NCBI GenBank assembly: GCA_006384855.1
Contig: VCJN01002992.1
Location: forward strand, 496,001 to 560,000
Direction of reading: 5' to 3'
Source of the DNA: Tetraselmis striata
Taxonomy: Eukaryota; Chlorophyta; Chlorodendrophyceae; Chlorodendrales; Chlorodendraceae
Length of the DNA: 64,000 nt
This document shows positions 20,619 to 33,129 of this stretch, one piece after another. Each line of letters opens with the position of its first letter. The first letter of the stretch is position 1. The position numbers and the translations under genes are program-made. The notes below the pieces were generated by a model, which saw only the letters and a program-made list of their open reading frames with translations, did no database searches and was not told where the DNA came from.

Positions 20619-22687
20619 TATGTGTGTGTCTATGTGTGTGTGTCTGTCTGTCTTGGGTCCCCGGGGGGGGGGGGGGGGGGGGGGGGATAATATTTAAAAA
20701 TGCGAGACAACAGACATACGGGTGCGGACGTGGTAATAACATCGCGAATAGGAACCGGCTTTGCTAGCCAGAGGTCAAATGTGGACGAAACTGTCGCGGA
20801 AAGTCTGATAGGGTCAATTTCAACTGACAGGTTCCACGCACGCAAGCCCAACAGCCCAGCGTTCAATACCGGTTCTCAGAGGTGCATCGGCGTCCGTATG
20901 TAATATCAAATAACAGCGGTTCATCAGGCGACAAACGAGCACTGCCGTTGATACATAGGCTTAAAACACATGTCAACGCCAATTTTACCGGGGAACATAT
21001 ATTGAGAGGCAGAGCAGCCTTCAAGTCAGGGTGCTTCTGTCACACCTCTTGGATGCCCAAGGCAGCCAGGCGGAAAATACGACACATACACTTATCACTT
21101 TACTTTGAAATACGTCAACATGCTCTGAGTTGTTACGCTGCAGCTTGCACTGCCTTTATTACCGCAGTCCATAAGTAGGTCAACTTATGGGCAGGAAGAG
21201 GAACGTAGGAGAGCACAGCCAGGACAAGAGGGGGAGCGGGGCGGACCTCGAGGATCTGGAAGGCGCCGCTGACGACGACCGGGAATGTGCACAGCAGGTT
21301 GAGGCAGAGCAGCAGCTTGACGGCAATCACGATGCCCTGCCCCTGGAGCATGGCCAGCACCACGCTCTGCACCTCAGGCCCAAAGTACACCGCGCCGATG
21401 ACGCCAAACAGGACGCACACGATGGTGCTGAAGGCAAAGCCGGTGGTGGCTGCGGATAGGAAGCGCTCCGGCCGCGCCATGGAGCCCTCGATGGGCGGCA
21501 GCGTGAAGTGCACAAAGTAGAGGAAAGCCACAGAGCCGAACGCCTGCGAAGCCATGGCAGCGGGGTGCCGGCCTCAGGCATCCCATGACCCTTCACGATG
21601 AGGGTGGCAGAGAGGTGGAGGTGTGGCAGATGGCAGGTGCTGCAGAGGGAAAGGTGGCGGGGGGGGGGGGGGGGGGGGGGGGGCGCGCACCTGGCCAAAG
21701 CCGGAAAAGTTGACCTGGGGGATGGCCGACAGCTGAGATGGCAGCTGGAGCGCGTAGCACACCACGGCCACCAGCCCGGTGAGCACGCTCACATTGCCGA
21801 GCATGCTGATCAGGCTGACGCCCGCCATGTTGCGCACCCAGCCCAGCAGCACCAGCAGCGGGGTGATGGCCCACACCAGCGTGTTCTGTGGGGAACGGAT
21901 CGCGGGCAGGCGGGGGTGAGCCAGGGTGGCGCGCAGACACCCCCGTGCATGGTCCGCCCCCGCCACGTGCCTGCCCAATGCAAGGGTGGACACACCTGCG
22001 AGATGGCCTGCGCCATGACGGGCGGCTGCAGGATGGTCGCCAGCGTGGCGCCCACAAACACCATGAACGCAGACGAGATGCCAAACACGCAGATCATGAC
22101 GGTGGCCTCCGTAAGGCGGCCGCCCAGGGGCCCCAACGCCGCCGTTGCCAGGCCGGCGTACGAACCCGTGCGCCCTGCCATCTCCGGCTTGGTCAGCAGC
22201 GCCATCTCGCGGGAGCGCTGCATCAGGGAGATGCAGTACACGCAGAGCACCGCCGATGCGACCATGTAGCCCACGGTGAAGGTCAGCCCGGTCTTGACAA
22301 ACGCCCAGGGCAGCGCAAAGGCGCCAGCGCCCAGGATGGACTTGGCCACGTTCGCGGCGGCCATGCCCTCACTGATGCCCTCCGGCTCCGCCTCAGCTGG
22401 AACTGCCGCCGCCGCCGCGCTGTTCTTCGCCAGCAGCAGCTCGCCGCGCCGCTGCGGGCCAGCACGCTCCGCAGGCCGGGCAGCGGCGGGAACGGCGCGG
22501 CGCACTGCCACCTGCACATGGGGGTGGGATGGGTGGTGGAGGGACTTGAGGGGTTGCGCCATGACATGACATGGCACGACATGAAGGTATGCCGGGCGGT
22601 GCCACGGACCCCAAGGGACGGCCGGCTGCTCCTGGTGAGTGGGGCGGCGACGGGCAGCGGCGGCGCGCTGTGAGCGGCCGCGCGCAT
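20238..22687 (-). CDS. AAAP-family amino-acid transporter, possibly organellar
   Basis: Five exons on the minus strand, all phase 0: 22687-22610, 22511-21996, 21885-21691, 21543-21247, 20531-20238; 459 residues, normal for the amino acid/auxin permease family (PF01490, SLC32/36/38 kin). The first membrane segment carries the family core NVAKSILGAGAFALPWAF, and about eleven hydrophobic segments follow (for example FSTIVCVLFGVIGAVYFG, MFVVLAAAVGVGIPSFG). These proteins move neutral amino acids with H+ or Na+. Exon 1 was chosen because it restores phase, has near-total GC3 and encodes a start rich in Ala, Ser, Pro and Arg without acids (MRAAAHSAPPLPVAAPL), like a plastid or mitochondrial leader; without it the protein would be a vacuolar or plasma-membrane carrier. 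The introns at 21690-21544 and 21246-20532 contain sense-strand C tracts and a GT microsatellite (20586-20650). Confidence 0.87.
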
Positions 22688-24109
22688 TGTGGCGCATGGC
22701 CGCGCCTGTGCCCGGGTGAGCACTGATGCGCTCATTGGCATGGTGCTGTCGTTACCCCTCTGCAGGAAACAAGAGAGGGGGTGGGTGGGGGGAGGGCAAG
22801 GAGGGTCAGCAGCTCAGATGGCTGGGTGGGTCAGTTGTGTGCGTCTCTATCTTGGGAAATGGTTGAGCAGCATCCTAGGCCTAAACAATCTAAATCCCGC
22901 CATTTGCGCAAGCAAGCCGGTGGCCGTGTGCAATAAGTTGTGTCCTTCTGCTATATTCCATCTCCCCCCACCACCGCCACCACCACCAGGCCGCTCTATG
23001 GTACACACCTGATGGGGTTCATCGCGCGCTCTTCAGATACCGTAAGTGCTTCCCGACGCCTCTTTGCGATGTTTCTGCTCTAAAGCCCCCCCCCCCCCCC
23101 CCCCCTCCCCCCGCCCTGGGGCCCGCTCTGCTAACAACCCCAATACCGGTATTAACCCCATCGGCGGGGCGTGCAATTCCTATCGTCCGCGATCAGCCCC
23201 ACGTCGGCAGGCAACCCCACTCGTAGCTCCAACCGCCCACCATGCTCGACTTCTCGCGAAGTTATACATGCACGCCGAATTGCCAAGTTGTCACGCAAGC
23301 GCGGCCGAGTTTTCGTCCACCGCAGTGGCTGGGCTGGTCGGTACCTGTACTCGCAGCGAAGCGGCAACTGACAGCGGAGGGGCTGGTGGCACTCGGGTAG
23401 TCGGTGCGCGCTGCGGCCTGGGTGCGCCCTCGCTTCGGGGGAGTCAGCCAGCTGGGCTACCTCGGGCCGGTGCTTCACCTGCGGGCGGGCTCAGCTTGTA
23501 GAGAGAAGAGGCTTTCGCAAACCAAGGTAACGTCGTCCGCTCGCACCTCAAGTTGCTCGTCGTCCGCCATCAACAGCAGTGGGGATACGCGGCATCGGGC
23601 TGCGCCGCCCCCGCTACTGCTACTTGCTGGCGGCGGCGGCGGTTGATGATACGCCGATAATGCGGGCGCGCGCGACGATATCATAATCGTTATGTGTTAC
23701 AGGACCTGTAATGTGCGGACGGTAACATATGTGGATAATAAATGGATAGTATGGAGAATCGCGTGTTGCAGCTAGCTCATGTATTGACCATCTATCATAC
23801 CGCGCCGGTGTATAAATATGGAGAATATGCAGACGCCTATAACTTAGTACGCGCTAAATTAGTACAGGTAACCTGTCGGGGATGCTGTACTTAGCGGCCG
23901 CTATCGGACGCGGGGCCGCGGCAGCAGGGCGGCGCATTACTAGCTCGCAGTGTCCCGGGTTTACTCGGTTGATGCATTAGCCCTTCGGGGTTCGAATGAG
24001 GCAATGGTCCATGTGCTATGCCAGACCTACGACTGCAGTTGGCGCACGAGGTCAAGTGCTGGGGCGGCTTCGGCCGATGTCCCGGGGCGAACTTTACTTT
24101 TACTAGCTC
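22688..24109. other. Intergenic DNA, no gene recognised
   Basis: GC-rich, then mixed sequence with a C tract (23087-23105). Several short frames exist on both strands but none has a domain, splice structure or codon bias I can defend. Confidence 0.5.
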
Positions 24110-24257
24110 GCATTTCAAATAAGTACGGGTACGGGGTTTGCGAATTCGATCCACATGCCCATACGCAGCTTCACTGAGGCCGTGTGCCCGCGTGCGTGGC
24201 GTGTTACGGTCCGCCGGCTGCTGGGGATAATGCCGCGATAACGCGAAACACCCGATG

Positions 24258-25605
24258 TACAGCATCCCACAAAAGTATGTGCACACAGAAATCAGCGCGT
24301 ATCCTCGCCTTGGTGCCCAAGCCATGGGGCCACGGAGCCATGGAGCCTTGTAATTCAGTGTATGCAAGCCTCCTACGCCAAGGAGGCAGCCGTTTCTCCC
24401 GGTTATCGCACTTTTAGAATTGTTCTTCGGCAATGGCATTGCTTGGCACATGGCTAAAACCACAGAACAAATGAGCGATGAATAGGGGGCAACTTGTTGG
24501 CGGCGTAGAAACCATCCGTCGCATATGCCCGCGCGCCGCCGGTGGCGGAGGGTGGAACGTATGCATGTGCTGTAAGACGACCGAGCTTGAGCCCAATCCA
24601 TGCACGCTACCGATGTTATGCATGGCATTTCCGTGAGATGAGTAAGCCGGTAATGCCGCCGTCGTGATGGGGCCAATCATCCCACAATTTTCCAAGCCGC
24701 AAGATAAGCGCCGTTAGCCGCGCCTTGCTGGGTGAAAGTAGCACACATAAAGTCCCTTCAAATCCATAGGTGCATGCTTATACCGCCCGCACCGTAGGCT
24801 AAGCGCGGGCTGCCCCACTTCGACAACAATATCGCCACTGCTGCACAGCTATATGCGCGCATGTTGTAACACATGTCACCCATCATCCAAGGGGAAAAGC
24901 CATAATGATGAGGACGGGGTCTGCGCGACGCGGAGACCTATCCAAGGGCTCCTCGCGCCTGGGAGCTTGCAGGAAGGGCACATTACATGCCCCCATCATG
25001 CGCCCCCATCCACATTGAGTGGGTTGGCTGGGATACCAGAAGAGGGGGTAACTTTGACAGGCCGTATCATTTCGACATTTTATCAGATCGGGCTGTAAAT
25101 TAGCGCGTTGAAAAGCGCAAGTCTCGGGCTTTCCATCGCACTAATTTACAGCCCTAATGATAAAACTTCGTAATATTGTGAATTGAAACGTGATTGCAAT
25201 ATCACTGCTTCTTGCAGGGCGAACAACCAATTTGCGAATGTCGCATGCAGCCCTCTAGCTGGCCATAGACTCCAAACCATGCGCCGCACGGCCTGGGGTA
25301 GGTGGCCAACACATGTATCTCGGCGACTATGGGAGAAAAGCACGGTTCTTTATGTCCAAATGTCGGCGTGCCGTGCGCTCAGACCGTTCACAGCCCGGCC
25401 GTGCATCACTTGTTACACTGGTAGTGCCGCATAACATGCGCCGCGCGCAACGCATTGGCCCTAGCACACCATGCATGTGCACGCCATAGCTATCCTCGCA
25501 ATGGCTGCAACGGCGTAGACTATGCGTGGGTTTACCGACTAGAAGAGACCAAACCCAATAAATCATACGCATAAAAACATGTAAAGACTTTTGTGGGATG
25601 CTGTA
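24258..25605. mobile_element. 1.34-kb TIR element nested in R2 copy A
   Basis: Termini are inverted copies of TACAGCATCCCACAAAAGT (24258-24276) and its reverse complement (25587-25605). If the outer TA is the duplicated target, the element proper begins CAGCATCC, as in TA-targeting cut-and-paste transposons. The flanks on either side rejoin to R2 sequence. Inside there is a hairpin (GGGCTGTAAATTAG at 25090-25103 with its complement at 25141-25154). No transposase frame seen, so it is probably non-autonomous. Confidence 0.72.
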
Positions 25606-25778
25606 TATTGCAACGCGGTAGCGCCGTTGCGCTCCGTGAACACTTTCATTTTGCCAAAAGCACGGCTTATGGCGCTAGCGCTTCAAAACCACTTATTGCG
25701 CCGCTCATCGTGTGCATAAATAGGCATGGCCGCATGGGACACCATTGCCCCCCATACTCATACCACATCACCCTTAGT

Positions 25779-26087
25779 ATGATAACTATAGTATGACAAC
25801 TTGCCCCAAGTCGCATTACTCGAATGGGCCGACGCCCAAACGGATAGGGCGGGCCTTTCGTGGTCAGTGCCGGGTATTTTGATGGCAGTGTTTTAGACGG
25901 TGATCCAACAGTGTTGGAAATTCCGGCAGCACTGGCCTCCAAGTAATCTTGCAGAATGATTCGGCAATTTGCTTGTTGACTATAGCGGAGTGTCGCCTAC
26001 CCATGGCTTTCCGTAACTGGATCGCTGCCTAAACGGCCGTAGTAGAGACGCTGCAAGGGTTTCACTGGGCGAAAAAATGATAACTAT
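25779..26087 (+). mobile_element. LINE L1x fragment with 11-bp target-site duplication
   Basis: 25790-26076 is the same 3' end as the 16.1-16.4 kb LINE, here on the plus strand and ending in a short A tail. It is flanked by ATGATAACTAT at 25779-25789 and 26077-26087. R2 copy B carries that word only once (35.77 kb, opposite strand), which is the empty site. Confidence 0.88.
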
Positions 26088-27184
26088 CCACCATGCGCAT
26101 AGGGCATTTAAAATTAGGTCAATTAGGTCATTCACGACATAGACCAAGCCCTTTGTGTCGATGTCGATGGTTCACAGGCGGGCAAAATCATGGATAAAAT
26201 GCGTATGTGATCGCGGCACGCGCAGGCGGGAGAGATTCTTGCGACCCTCTTACCGTAGGGCAAAGCTTTTCTATATTAGTGCATGCATGGCCGCATGCTC
26301 ATAGCGCGCTATCTTGAGTAGCCCAATGGGACGGCAACGGCGTGCCGCCATTTTAATGAGTCGATGCTAGTGGAAATAATGTTGTGAAAGGGGGATCCGG
26401 CATGGCGGCCGTGGGCATCGCTCAAGGGAGGCATGTGCCAAGTATGAGTTAGTAGTCCGTGCACGAGTACACGCAGCACACTGTCCCGCCACCGTGTATC
26501 AGGTTTTGAGATCAACTTGGCGTTAAGTTCCACGCCAATGTGGAGACCACGCTCTGACACATATGCCATATTTCGACCTATTATTTTTAGAAAATCGAAA
26601 AAGAGCATACATGACCTCAGACGACCGTGTTGTCACTGTGGAAATTGTACCCTTGCTCGCGTAGATTTTTTGTGGTAAGTCTTTAGCGACTATATATATT
26701 TTCTGGCGCGATATTTCCTCGCAACGTACTGCGCGATACTGCGAGTTTGAGAGCGGCACCACAAGGCAGCACCGCAGTGGTGATGGTATCACGCCACATC
26801 GTGCACGGGCGCACACCACCGTGGCCCCACCCCAAATAAGAATACCCTGGCCTCTTTGCTGACATGTTTCCTCACCAATCCATGGCCATGCCACCATATA
26901 ATGGTCTATATGATTCATGGTAGGCGGGACTTGCGGGGCATCAACCCCGGGTGTTGTGGGGGTAGTAGAAACGCGCAATGTGGCGCAAGTGCCAGCCACT
27001 CGTGTATGACACTTGTTAGGGCCAAAGGGCGTGCTTAAACCTTATGGTGATAAAGGTTGAACATAGATGTGAAATATTTCAAGATTTCAGGTCATAAACC
27101 CGTAAGATGCATCCGCCATGGCTATACTATTCTTAAACTCGGATTTGGCACGAAAGGGGCCAGGGACTTCTGTGGAGGGGTGTC

Positions 27185-29200
27185 GCTTCATCGATATTCC
27201 AATATCAATGACTAGCAAATATACCCAATGCCCAACATAAATGCTCCACTAAGATATCTAGGTCACGCCGCAAACAGCGTAGACAACGGCGCCCGGATTA
27301 ACACCCGTTGGTCCTGGTAGTATACGCCGGCGTAGTGCACGCAGTTGCGATCATCGCAGCGTCATATCATCGTGATATGCTGCCGGTAAGCTAGTTCTCG
27401 GACCCTATGTAGATATCCACTGTTGCCTATGTCCGGTACATAGGTGGAGCGCCACGAGAACTAGCGCTCTGCAGGACATGCACGGCCCGTCTGGCGCGTG
27501 CGCGTACTCGCCGCGTGCTACGGGGCGTCATCAACGGCACTAGCCTCTCGGACTGTCTCGTATAATATTAATTATACCGTAATGGCACGGAATGGGCATG
27601 TATTTTAATCCCCGTATCATTCTACCGTGAAATCGCCACTTTACAAAAGGCTCAATAGTCGCAATGATGTGCCGCCCCGGCCCCGCATAATATGCTACCA
27701 GTAGCATTTTGGAACATCCCCATAGTACATTGGCCCCACATCGTGCCTAGCGCGTGTACCCGTAATAACAAGGTTTCGGGTTTCGCCACAGTGCACTTTA
27801 ACGCCTCACAAGCTCCGTGAGGCTTACCTCACTTTACCAACGGTACCGCAGGCCTCAAGCCCGGCTACGTTGCAGTTGCGCGGACAGTTTACCATGCATC
27901 GCAGCAGCATGAGCGGCAGTCATTAGCCCCTAGCAACCCCCACCGCTACGAGCCGTTGGCGCCGAGTAGTGGCTGGTGTGCCATGGGGCGCCGCAACTCC
28001 AAGCTTCGTATTCCTGAGGGCAAGGAGCAGTAGAGGAACAATCTGCCGGTGTGGGCGTACGCATCGCGATCGTGCGCAACGCCCATGTTTACATCTTAAC
28101 ATCCGCCGGCCCGGCTAGGTGTACAGCGGCGCGTACGAAGTTGCGCTCATCGCAGCGCCATCAACAGCGTGACCGGCTGCCGGTAAGCTAATTCTAGGTT
28201 CATGTCCCCCCGCCCGGAACCGCAGGTGCGCATGACCGACACATTGTTGGAGCGCCACGACAACCAACGCCTATGCAAGACATGCACAGTACATGTCCGC
28301 CGACATGTACACGCCGAGTATACGACGGGGCGTCACCGGCAGATATACCAACTGCCGGTAACCATTCGCCCGTGTAGGCATACACATCGCGATCGTGCGT
28401 GCTGCGACGGTACGAGGTTGCAACGGCTGCTCGCCGTAGTTTGCTGGCCCATAATAGTAAGCTGCCCTCCCGGCGGGAGCAGTGGTGCGATCGCCTCGAT
28501 TCATTGTGCATTTTTGCGCAACGGAGAAACGGGTTGAGCTCTTCATGTAGTAGGTCGTCGTGGAAGTAGGGAGCCTTGTTCGCCGTGAATACAAGCAACT
28601 GTTGCATCACCGCGTGATGGATGTACAGGCCGTCGGGGCCCAAATTGGCTTCGGGTTGCTGCCGGAAATCGTGGTTGTGCATGTTGCACAAGGAACGATA
28701 GAATGTGTCCCAGTTGAGGTCCTGCCCCGGTTGAGCTCGGCCCTCCTCGAAACCCACACTTCGCGCCGTGTATCAATTACACCCGCGCCACCACTCGCGC
28801 CATCTCATCGCTAGCTTGAGGCGGCGAGCTCCCAGCTGGGCCGTGGCGTCGAATCACGGCATGTCGCACACGATTATATGCCGAGTGTGGTATGCGAGCA
28901 AATTGCGCCAGTAGGTCTATCTTGACCCCGTTGGTGACGGTGACTCGACATGTGCGCGTGTTGGTTAAAGCGCAGCGGCTCTAGCCTCTAAAAAGGCCGG
29001 ACCCTTCTCTCCCATTCCGCGCGTTGTATAATCGCCATGCATACTCTAGCCCAGGCTCAAGAAATGCCCATGCACGGAAATCGGTTGGCCCACGGGCCGG
29101 TGACTCGATGTGGGATTTAACCCCAACACATTTCACATAACTCGCGAGCGGACCGTCCGCGGATATGTGCTCGGGACGTTGCGGCCGAGGGGACAGCGCA
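27185..29200. other. Gene-poor region with a diverged duplicate
   Basis: No host gene. 27300-27540 and 28110-28345 are diverged direct duplicates sharing words such as CTGCCGGTAAGCTA, GGAGCGCCACGA and GGGGCGTCA. A minus-strand open frame at 28757-28200 (185 codons) has no domain I recognise. Confidence 0.5.
28200..28757 (-). other. Unrecognised open frame
   Basis: 185 codons starting MGFEEGRAQPGQDLNWDTF. The first half is fairly protein-like (aromatic residues, His-rich helix-like stretch LYIHHAVMQQLLVFT), the second half is Arg/Ser-rich and overlaps the 28.1-28.3 kb duplicate. It may be a transposon gene remnant or chance. No homologue recognised. Confidence 0.2.
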
Positions 29201-29239
29201 CTTGGATTGACGTCTCAAACAAACGTCACTTGAGATCTC

Positions 29240-30140
29240 AGTGCTATGCGCATGGGTCCGAACGGCAGAGGCGTACGAGGCTGGTCGCCATGGGTACTCT
29301 CCAGCCTCGGCGCCCGCCGTCAGGTAGGCCCCGACCGTGAGCGGAGGATCCCGAATGCTGTTGGCGTGGCAGCACCACCCCCACCTCCACGTGGTAGGCG
29401 CAGGTAATTCCTAAGATCCGTATCCGGCGGGGTGCGGTGGGGGAATGAGCGAGTAAGCGGGGTGGCCGGTTGCCACAACGGATCCTCGGATCTCGCGACC
29501 ACCGAGGAGCCATGCGGAGGCTTTTCAAATGATACTCGTAGTTATGTTAGCGCACGCTTACGCCGCCGGGCAGCAACCATGTACGGGGTTTTTTGGAAAA
29601 TAGTTCTTATTGTACGACCCCGGCGTAGCGCTGGCATCTCCGAGATCCGCCTACGGGTGGGGAGGGGGATGTACGACTCGCCCAGGGGGAGCCCACTCGC
29701 GAGGGATGTTCGGAGGGGTGTTCGGAAATATTTTTGCTAACGTACCTCGGTACGACCCGCAATCGACCTGCAAAAGTTCTGGCGCACCCCCCACCCACCC
29801 ACCCGTATGTGTTCCACCTTCTACTCTAAGCACTCTGGTTGAGTACTATGGGGTGTTCGACAGCTCCCCGCGCCCGACCCGTGTGGGAACCCCCGGGAAC
29901 CATGAGCCTGCCCGTGAGAACGGGCGAGGGCGGCGAGCGGCGAGGAGGCAAAAGTCCGGCGCTTAAAGGTGGAGAGGCCGGGTATAGCGGCGACTCGCGG
30001 TCCCGGCGACATGAGCTTGAGCGCCCCGAGGGATGGATGAGTCGCGGCTAGGCAGCGGGAGGAGGCCGTTGGAGGCCAGCAGTCGGTATGACCTGAGACG
30101 GGCGGCTACAACGGCGAGGCGCGCTGTGTTGGCTACTGTC
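29240..30140. repeat. Repeat family R3, copy 1
   Basis: Aligns in direct orientation with 32150-33060. Shared words include CACCACCCCCACCTCCACGTGGT, AGCAACCATGTACGGGG and CGTACCTCGGTAC. Divergence is substantial, so this is an old duplicate. No coding content recognised. Confidence 0.65.
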
Positions 30141-31450
30141 CGGGTGCGGCGGTCGACGCAGCTCCCGGGGCAGGACGCGCGAACGGTGGCTCGCTGTACA
30201 CTTTTGCAACGCTTTTCAGGCGGCGCAAACAGTCGATCGCGGTAGTCTGTCCGTGCATTTCCACACTGCCGCATAACTCGGGCACAAGCTCCGATGGGAT
30301 TTTATGAAGAGTGTCCCCATCAGTCCATGCCGGGCGACTCGCGCTGGGGGCCACAATACGAACGGGCAGAAGTGATGGAAGCAAGGGCGGGTGGAGGCGA
30401 GACGAGAGTCGTATTGACGATACCCGAGTGATTATACAGCCGGAACTATACCGGATGACCTCCGAATGATTGTAGTGGGATAGCTGAGGTCCTACGACCC
30501 GTGCGCCCCGCTAGACATCTCCGCGAAGTCGGCGAAATAGACCTTTCGCACGTCAAATAGAAAGCAGCGGAACATCACAAGTCGTCGCTCGTAGCGCACG
30601 CTTGGTGTAATTTACCGATTTTCAAAAACGAATAGTCTGATGTAGTGACTTATGTGTATGATATTTCCTGCTCGTACCTTCTTGTAGACGTGTAGTCTGT
30701 ACTAAGCATAAAGATGTTCATATCCTTACCATTAATGCGCGCGCCGCCGGCATGACGACGCGATAGTTTTTCTCTCGCAGTCGTGTATATATAGTAATAT
30801 ACACACGACAGACCCATTGTGTATGACGCGACTGCTCCTATGACATGCACAATAATATCTGCAATATATAGCGCCTAATGAAATATCTATTTTTCTTGTT
30901 CATTCGTAAGCTCAAATCATCTAGCGAAAACGGGGCATGCTGGAACCTGTGGAAAGGTGTACGTACACATATACTTGTTTACTAAACAATATATTATGAT
31001 ATAAGTTTGCCAATTAGATGTAAATTAGAAATAGGATAGAAAATTTGGTTTTTCAATTTTGATTTAACCCAAAACTAGAGTTAGTATTGCTGCCCATTTT
31101 TCAGCAAGAAAAGCATGTTTCGTTGGAGAAGCAGCTGAAGAAGAATGCATATACGTGCATTGCTTGAATGAGATAGCGATACATGAATGTGGCTATGCAC
31201 AACGATAAAATCACGTTAATCAGCATACTTGCGGGGACTATTCGTTATACTTTTAGGGATCATGTGGTCCTTATAAACGGTATATGTATCTACTCAACGC
31301 GCAAATGATGACGTCGATGTGCAGGATGTATACTCACCGGCGAGGATTACACATCGCAATCCTTGCCACCGCGTCTAAACAATAGTCTATAACGACAGAA
31401 CTTCGGCGCAAGAATAAGATGAGAATAAAATCATGCAAGAACATAATGAA
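30140..31450. other. AT-rich gene-free stretch
   Basis: No gene or recognisable repeat end seen apart from an inverted word TATATAGTAATATACAC near 30788. GC content falls sharply after 30.6 kb. Confidence 0.5.
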
Positions 31451-31454
31451 AAAT

Positions 31455-31880
31455 AAAAAACGCTAGAAGGGTGGCAAAGCACGGCCGCTGGGCACTGACG
31501 TACAAAAGTTTTGCCACCTGCGAGCTAGTGTATATATAATATACTACACCATATCGTTTTAACCGGTATACATATATTTCTAGAGTATAATTCATTATTC
31601 AGTATGATGGTATTTAACCTAATCAATCCATTAGGATGAGAATTCAGAATAAGTTAGAATAAAATAAAAACGTGTTGATAGTTTGCTGAATCTTTTTGAA
31701 AGAAAACTGACTAAGACATCTTAGTGGTATTGCAAATCCATTTCGGAAAGCGGCAAGGGCACTGTTCGAGTTTGCATTGCCCATTATTAAGGCAAAGTAC
31801 ACTAGCATTGTTTGAAACTAAATAGCGATACAATACTGCATATGTACCGATGCACAGCCACACGATTGCGTTTATCATGC
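31455..31880 (+). mobile_element. Repeat family R1, copy 3
   Basis: Stem-loop module at about 31460-31530 (AGGGTGGCAAAG with TTTTGCCACCT), followed by the long module starting CATTAGGATGAGAATTCAG (about 31629). The order of modules differs from copies 1 and 2, as if two units were joined head to tail. Confidence 0.65.
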
Positions 31881-31944
31881 TGAGAATAAATACTGCGATT
31901 TATCATTACTAGCAGGCGATCCTTTTGCTTCCTCGTCGCATTGT

Positions 31945-32095
31945 TTCTTTTCTCGCGCCCGGGATAGGATATGCAAAAACAGTGAAACCCTTTTGCAGCG
32001 TCTCTGCGACGTACGGCTGTAATGGCAACGATCAAGTTACGGAAAGCCCTTGGTACGCGACACTTCATTACAGTCTTCATTCACAGCGTCGGATC
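31945..32095 (-). mobile_element. LINE L1x fragment, diverged
   Basis: Aligns with the last 150 bases of the 16.1 kb LINE (shared words CAGTGAAACCCTT, GCAGCGTCTCT, AGTTACGGAAAGCCC). More substitutions than the other copies, so older. Confidence 0.75.
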
Positions 32096-32149
32096 GGATC
32101 GCCATGTACATACGTGTTCTTTGCGAAGTACCTCCGAGATAACATCGTC

Positions 32150-33060
32150 GGGCCTTCGACTGCCGGCGGGCGCCACGCGCGCTCCGCCGGCCATGGTACT
32201 CGGCACTTGTAGTGCCTTACCGACGACGGCGCCATGCAACGGCCCACAAGGAGCGGAGGGTCTTGGGTGCGGCATGCCCAGCGGCACCACCCCCACCTCC
32301 ACGTGGTGGGCGCTAGTAGCCCCAAAGACCCGTGCCCGGCTGGGCGCGGCAGGGGGCTGAGAGTGGTGGCCGGTTGTGGCGGGTCCTTGGATCCTGCGAC
32401 AACCGGGGAGTCCAAGGATCCAAGGACCCGCCACAACCGGGGATCCCTAAAGGGGGCTTTTCAAATACTATCCGTAGTCCCGGTAGCGCCTCTTGGAGCC
32501 GCCGAGCAGCAACCATGTACGGGGGGCTGCTAAAAATAATCCATGTACGAACTCGGCCTTGCGTCTGCCTCTCCGAGATCATCTGCCTAAGGGTAGGGAG
32601 GGGGGTGTACAACTCAGAGGGGGGCAGCTTTACTCGCGGCGGTCGTTCGAAGTAAAATCGTGTTCTCGTACCTCGGTACAGCCCGCGACCGCCCTGCAGA
32701 AGATTTGGCGTACCCCCCCCCCCCCCCCCCCCCACACACACACACCCGTATGAGTTCCACATGTGAATCACTCGAATTCCGGCCTAGTACAATAGAGTGT
32801 ACGGCGAGGGCGGCGAGCGCGAGGACCCGGGAGCCTAGCACTCCTCGAACGGCGGGCCGGGCGTTCGGGGGCGGAGAGCCAGGACATGGCAAGGGACTTA
32901 GGGGCCAAGAGACAAGAGCCGGAGTTCCTTGAGGGAGTCGAAGCTATGCAGCGGGAGAAGTCAGCTGGCGGGCAGCTTGGTCTGACCCTAGATGGACGGG
33001 CGTCTACAACGATAAGGCGCGTTGCGGCGGCAAGCGGCGCGAGGGCGAGCAAGACCGGCC
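32150..33060. repeat. Repeat family R3, copy 2
   Basis: Direct, diverged partner of 29240-30140. It includes a C tract (32716-32733), a perfect hairpin at 32372-32438, and ends just before a G tract (33100-33122). Confidence 0.65.
32372..32438. repeat. Perfect 23-bp inverted repeat
   Basis: Arms 32372-32394 and 32416-32438 are exact reverse complements (GGTTGTGGCGGGTCCTTGG at the outer edge), with a 21-base loop. The matching place in R3 copy 1 lacks the perfect hairpin. Confidence 0.85.
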
Positions 33061-33129
33061 TGCCGACCACGGAGCTACGACACGCGGACCGGGGGAGTGG
33101 GGGGGGGGGGGGGGGGGGGGGTTGATGCC

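Larger units (their letters stand above)
24110..27184 (-). mobile_element. Repeat family R2, copy A, split by two later insertions
   Basis: Inverted relative of the complete element at 34728-36094; long stretches align, for example the segment with CCGGATCCCCCTTTCACAAC on the minus strand. The right terminus (27166-27184) is a diverged form of the R2 terminal repeat; the left end near 24110 is degraded. Copy A is interrupted by a TIR element (24258-25605) and by a LINE fragment (25790-26076). The minus-strand frame at 26608-26309 is part of it; no transposase motif recognised. Confidence 0.7.

Noticed and set aside
21598-22673. Long plus-strand frames opposite the amino-acid transporter
   Set aside because: Shadow frames of GC-rich exons; the minus strand has the membrane segments and splice sites.
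23950-24030. Possible tRNA (GGTTCGAAT word)
   Set aside because: No acceptor stem or cloverleaf could be drawn around it.
29240-33060. R3 copies as a pair of long terminal repeats
   Set aside because: Copies are too diverged for a pair from one insertion, and no retroelement protein lies between them.
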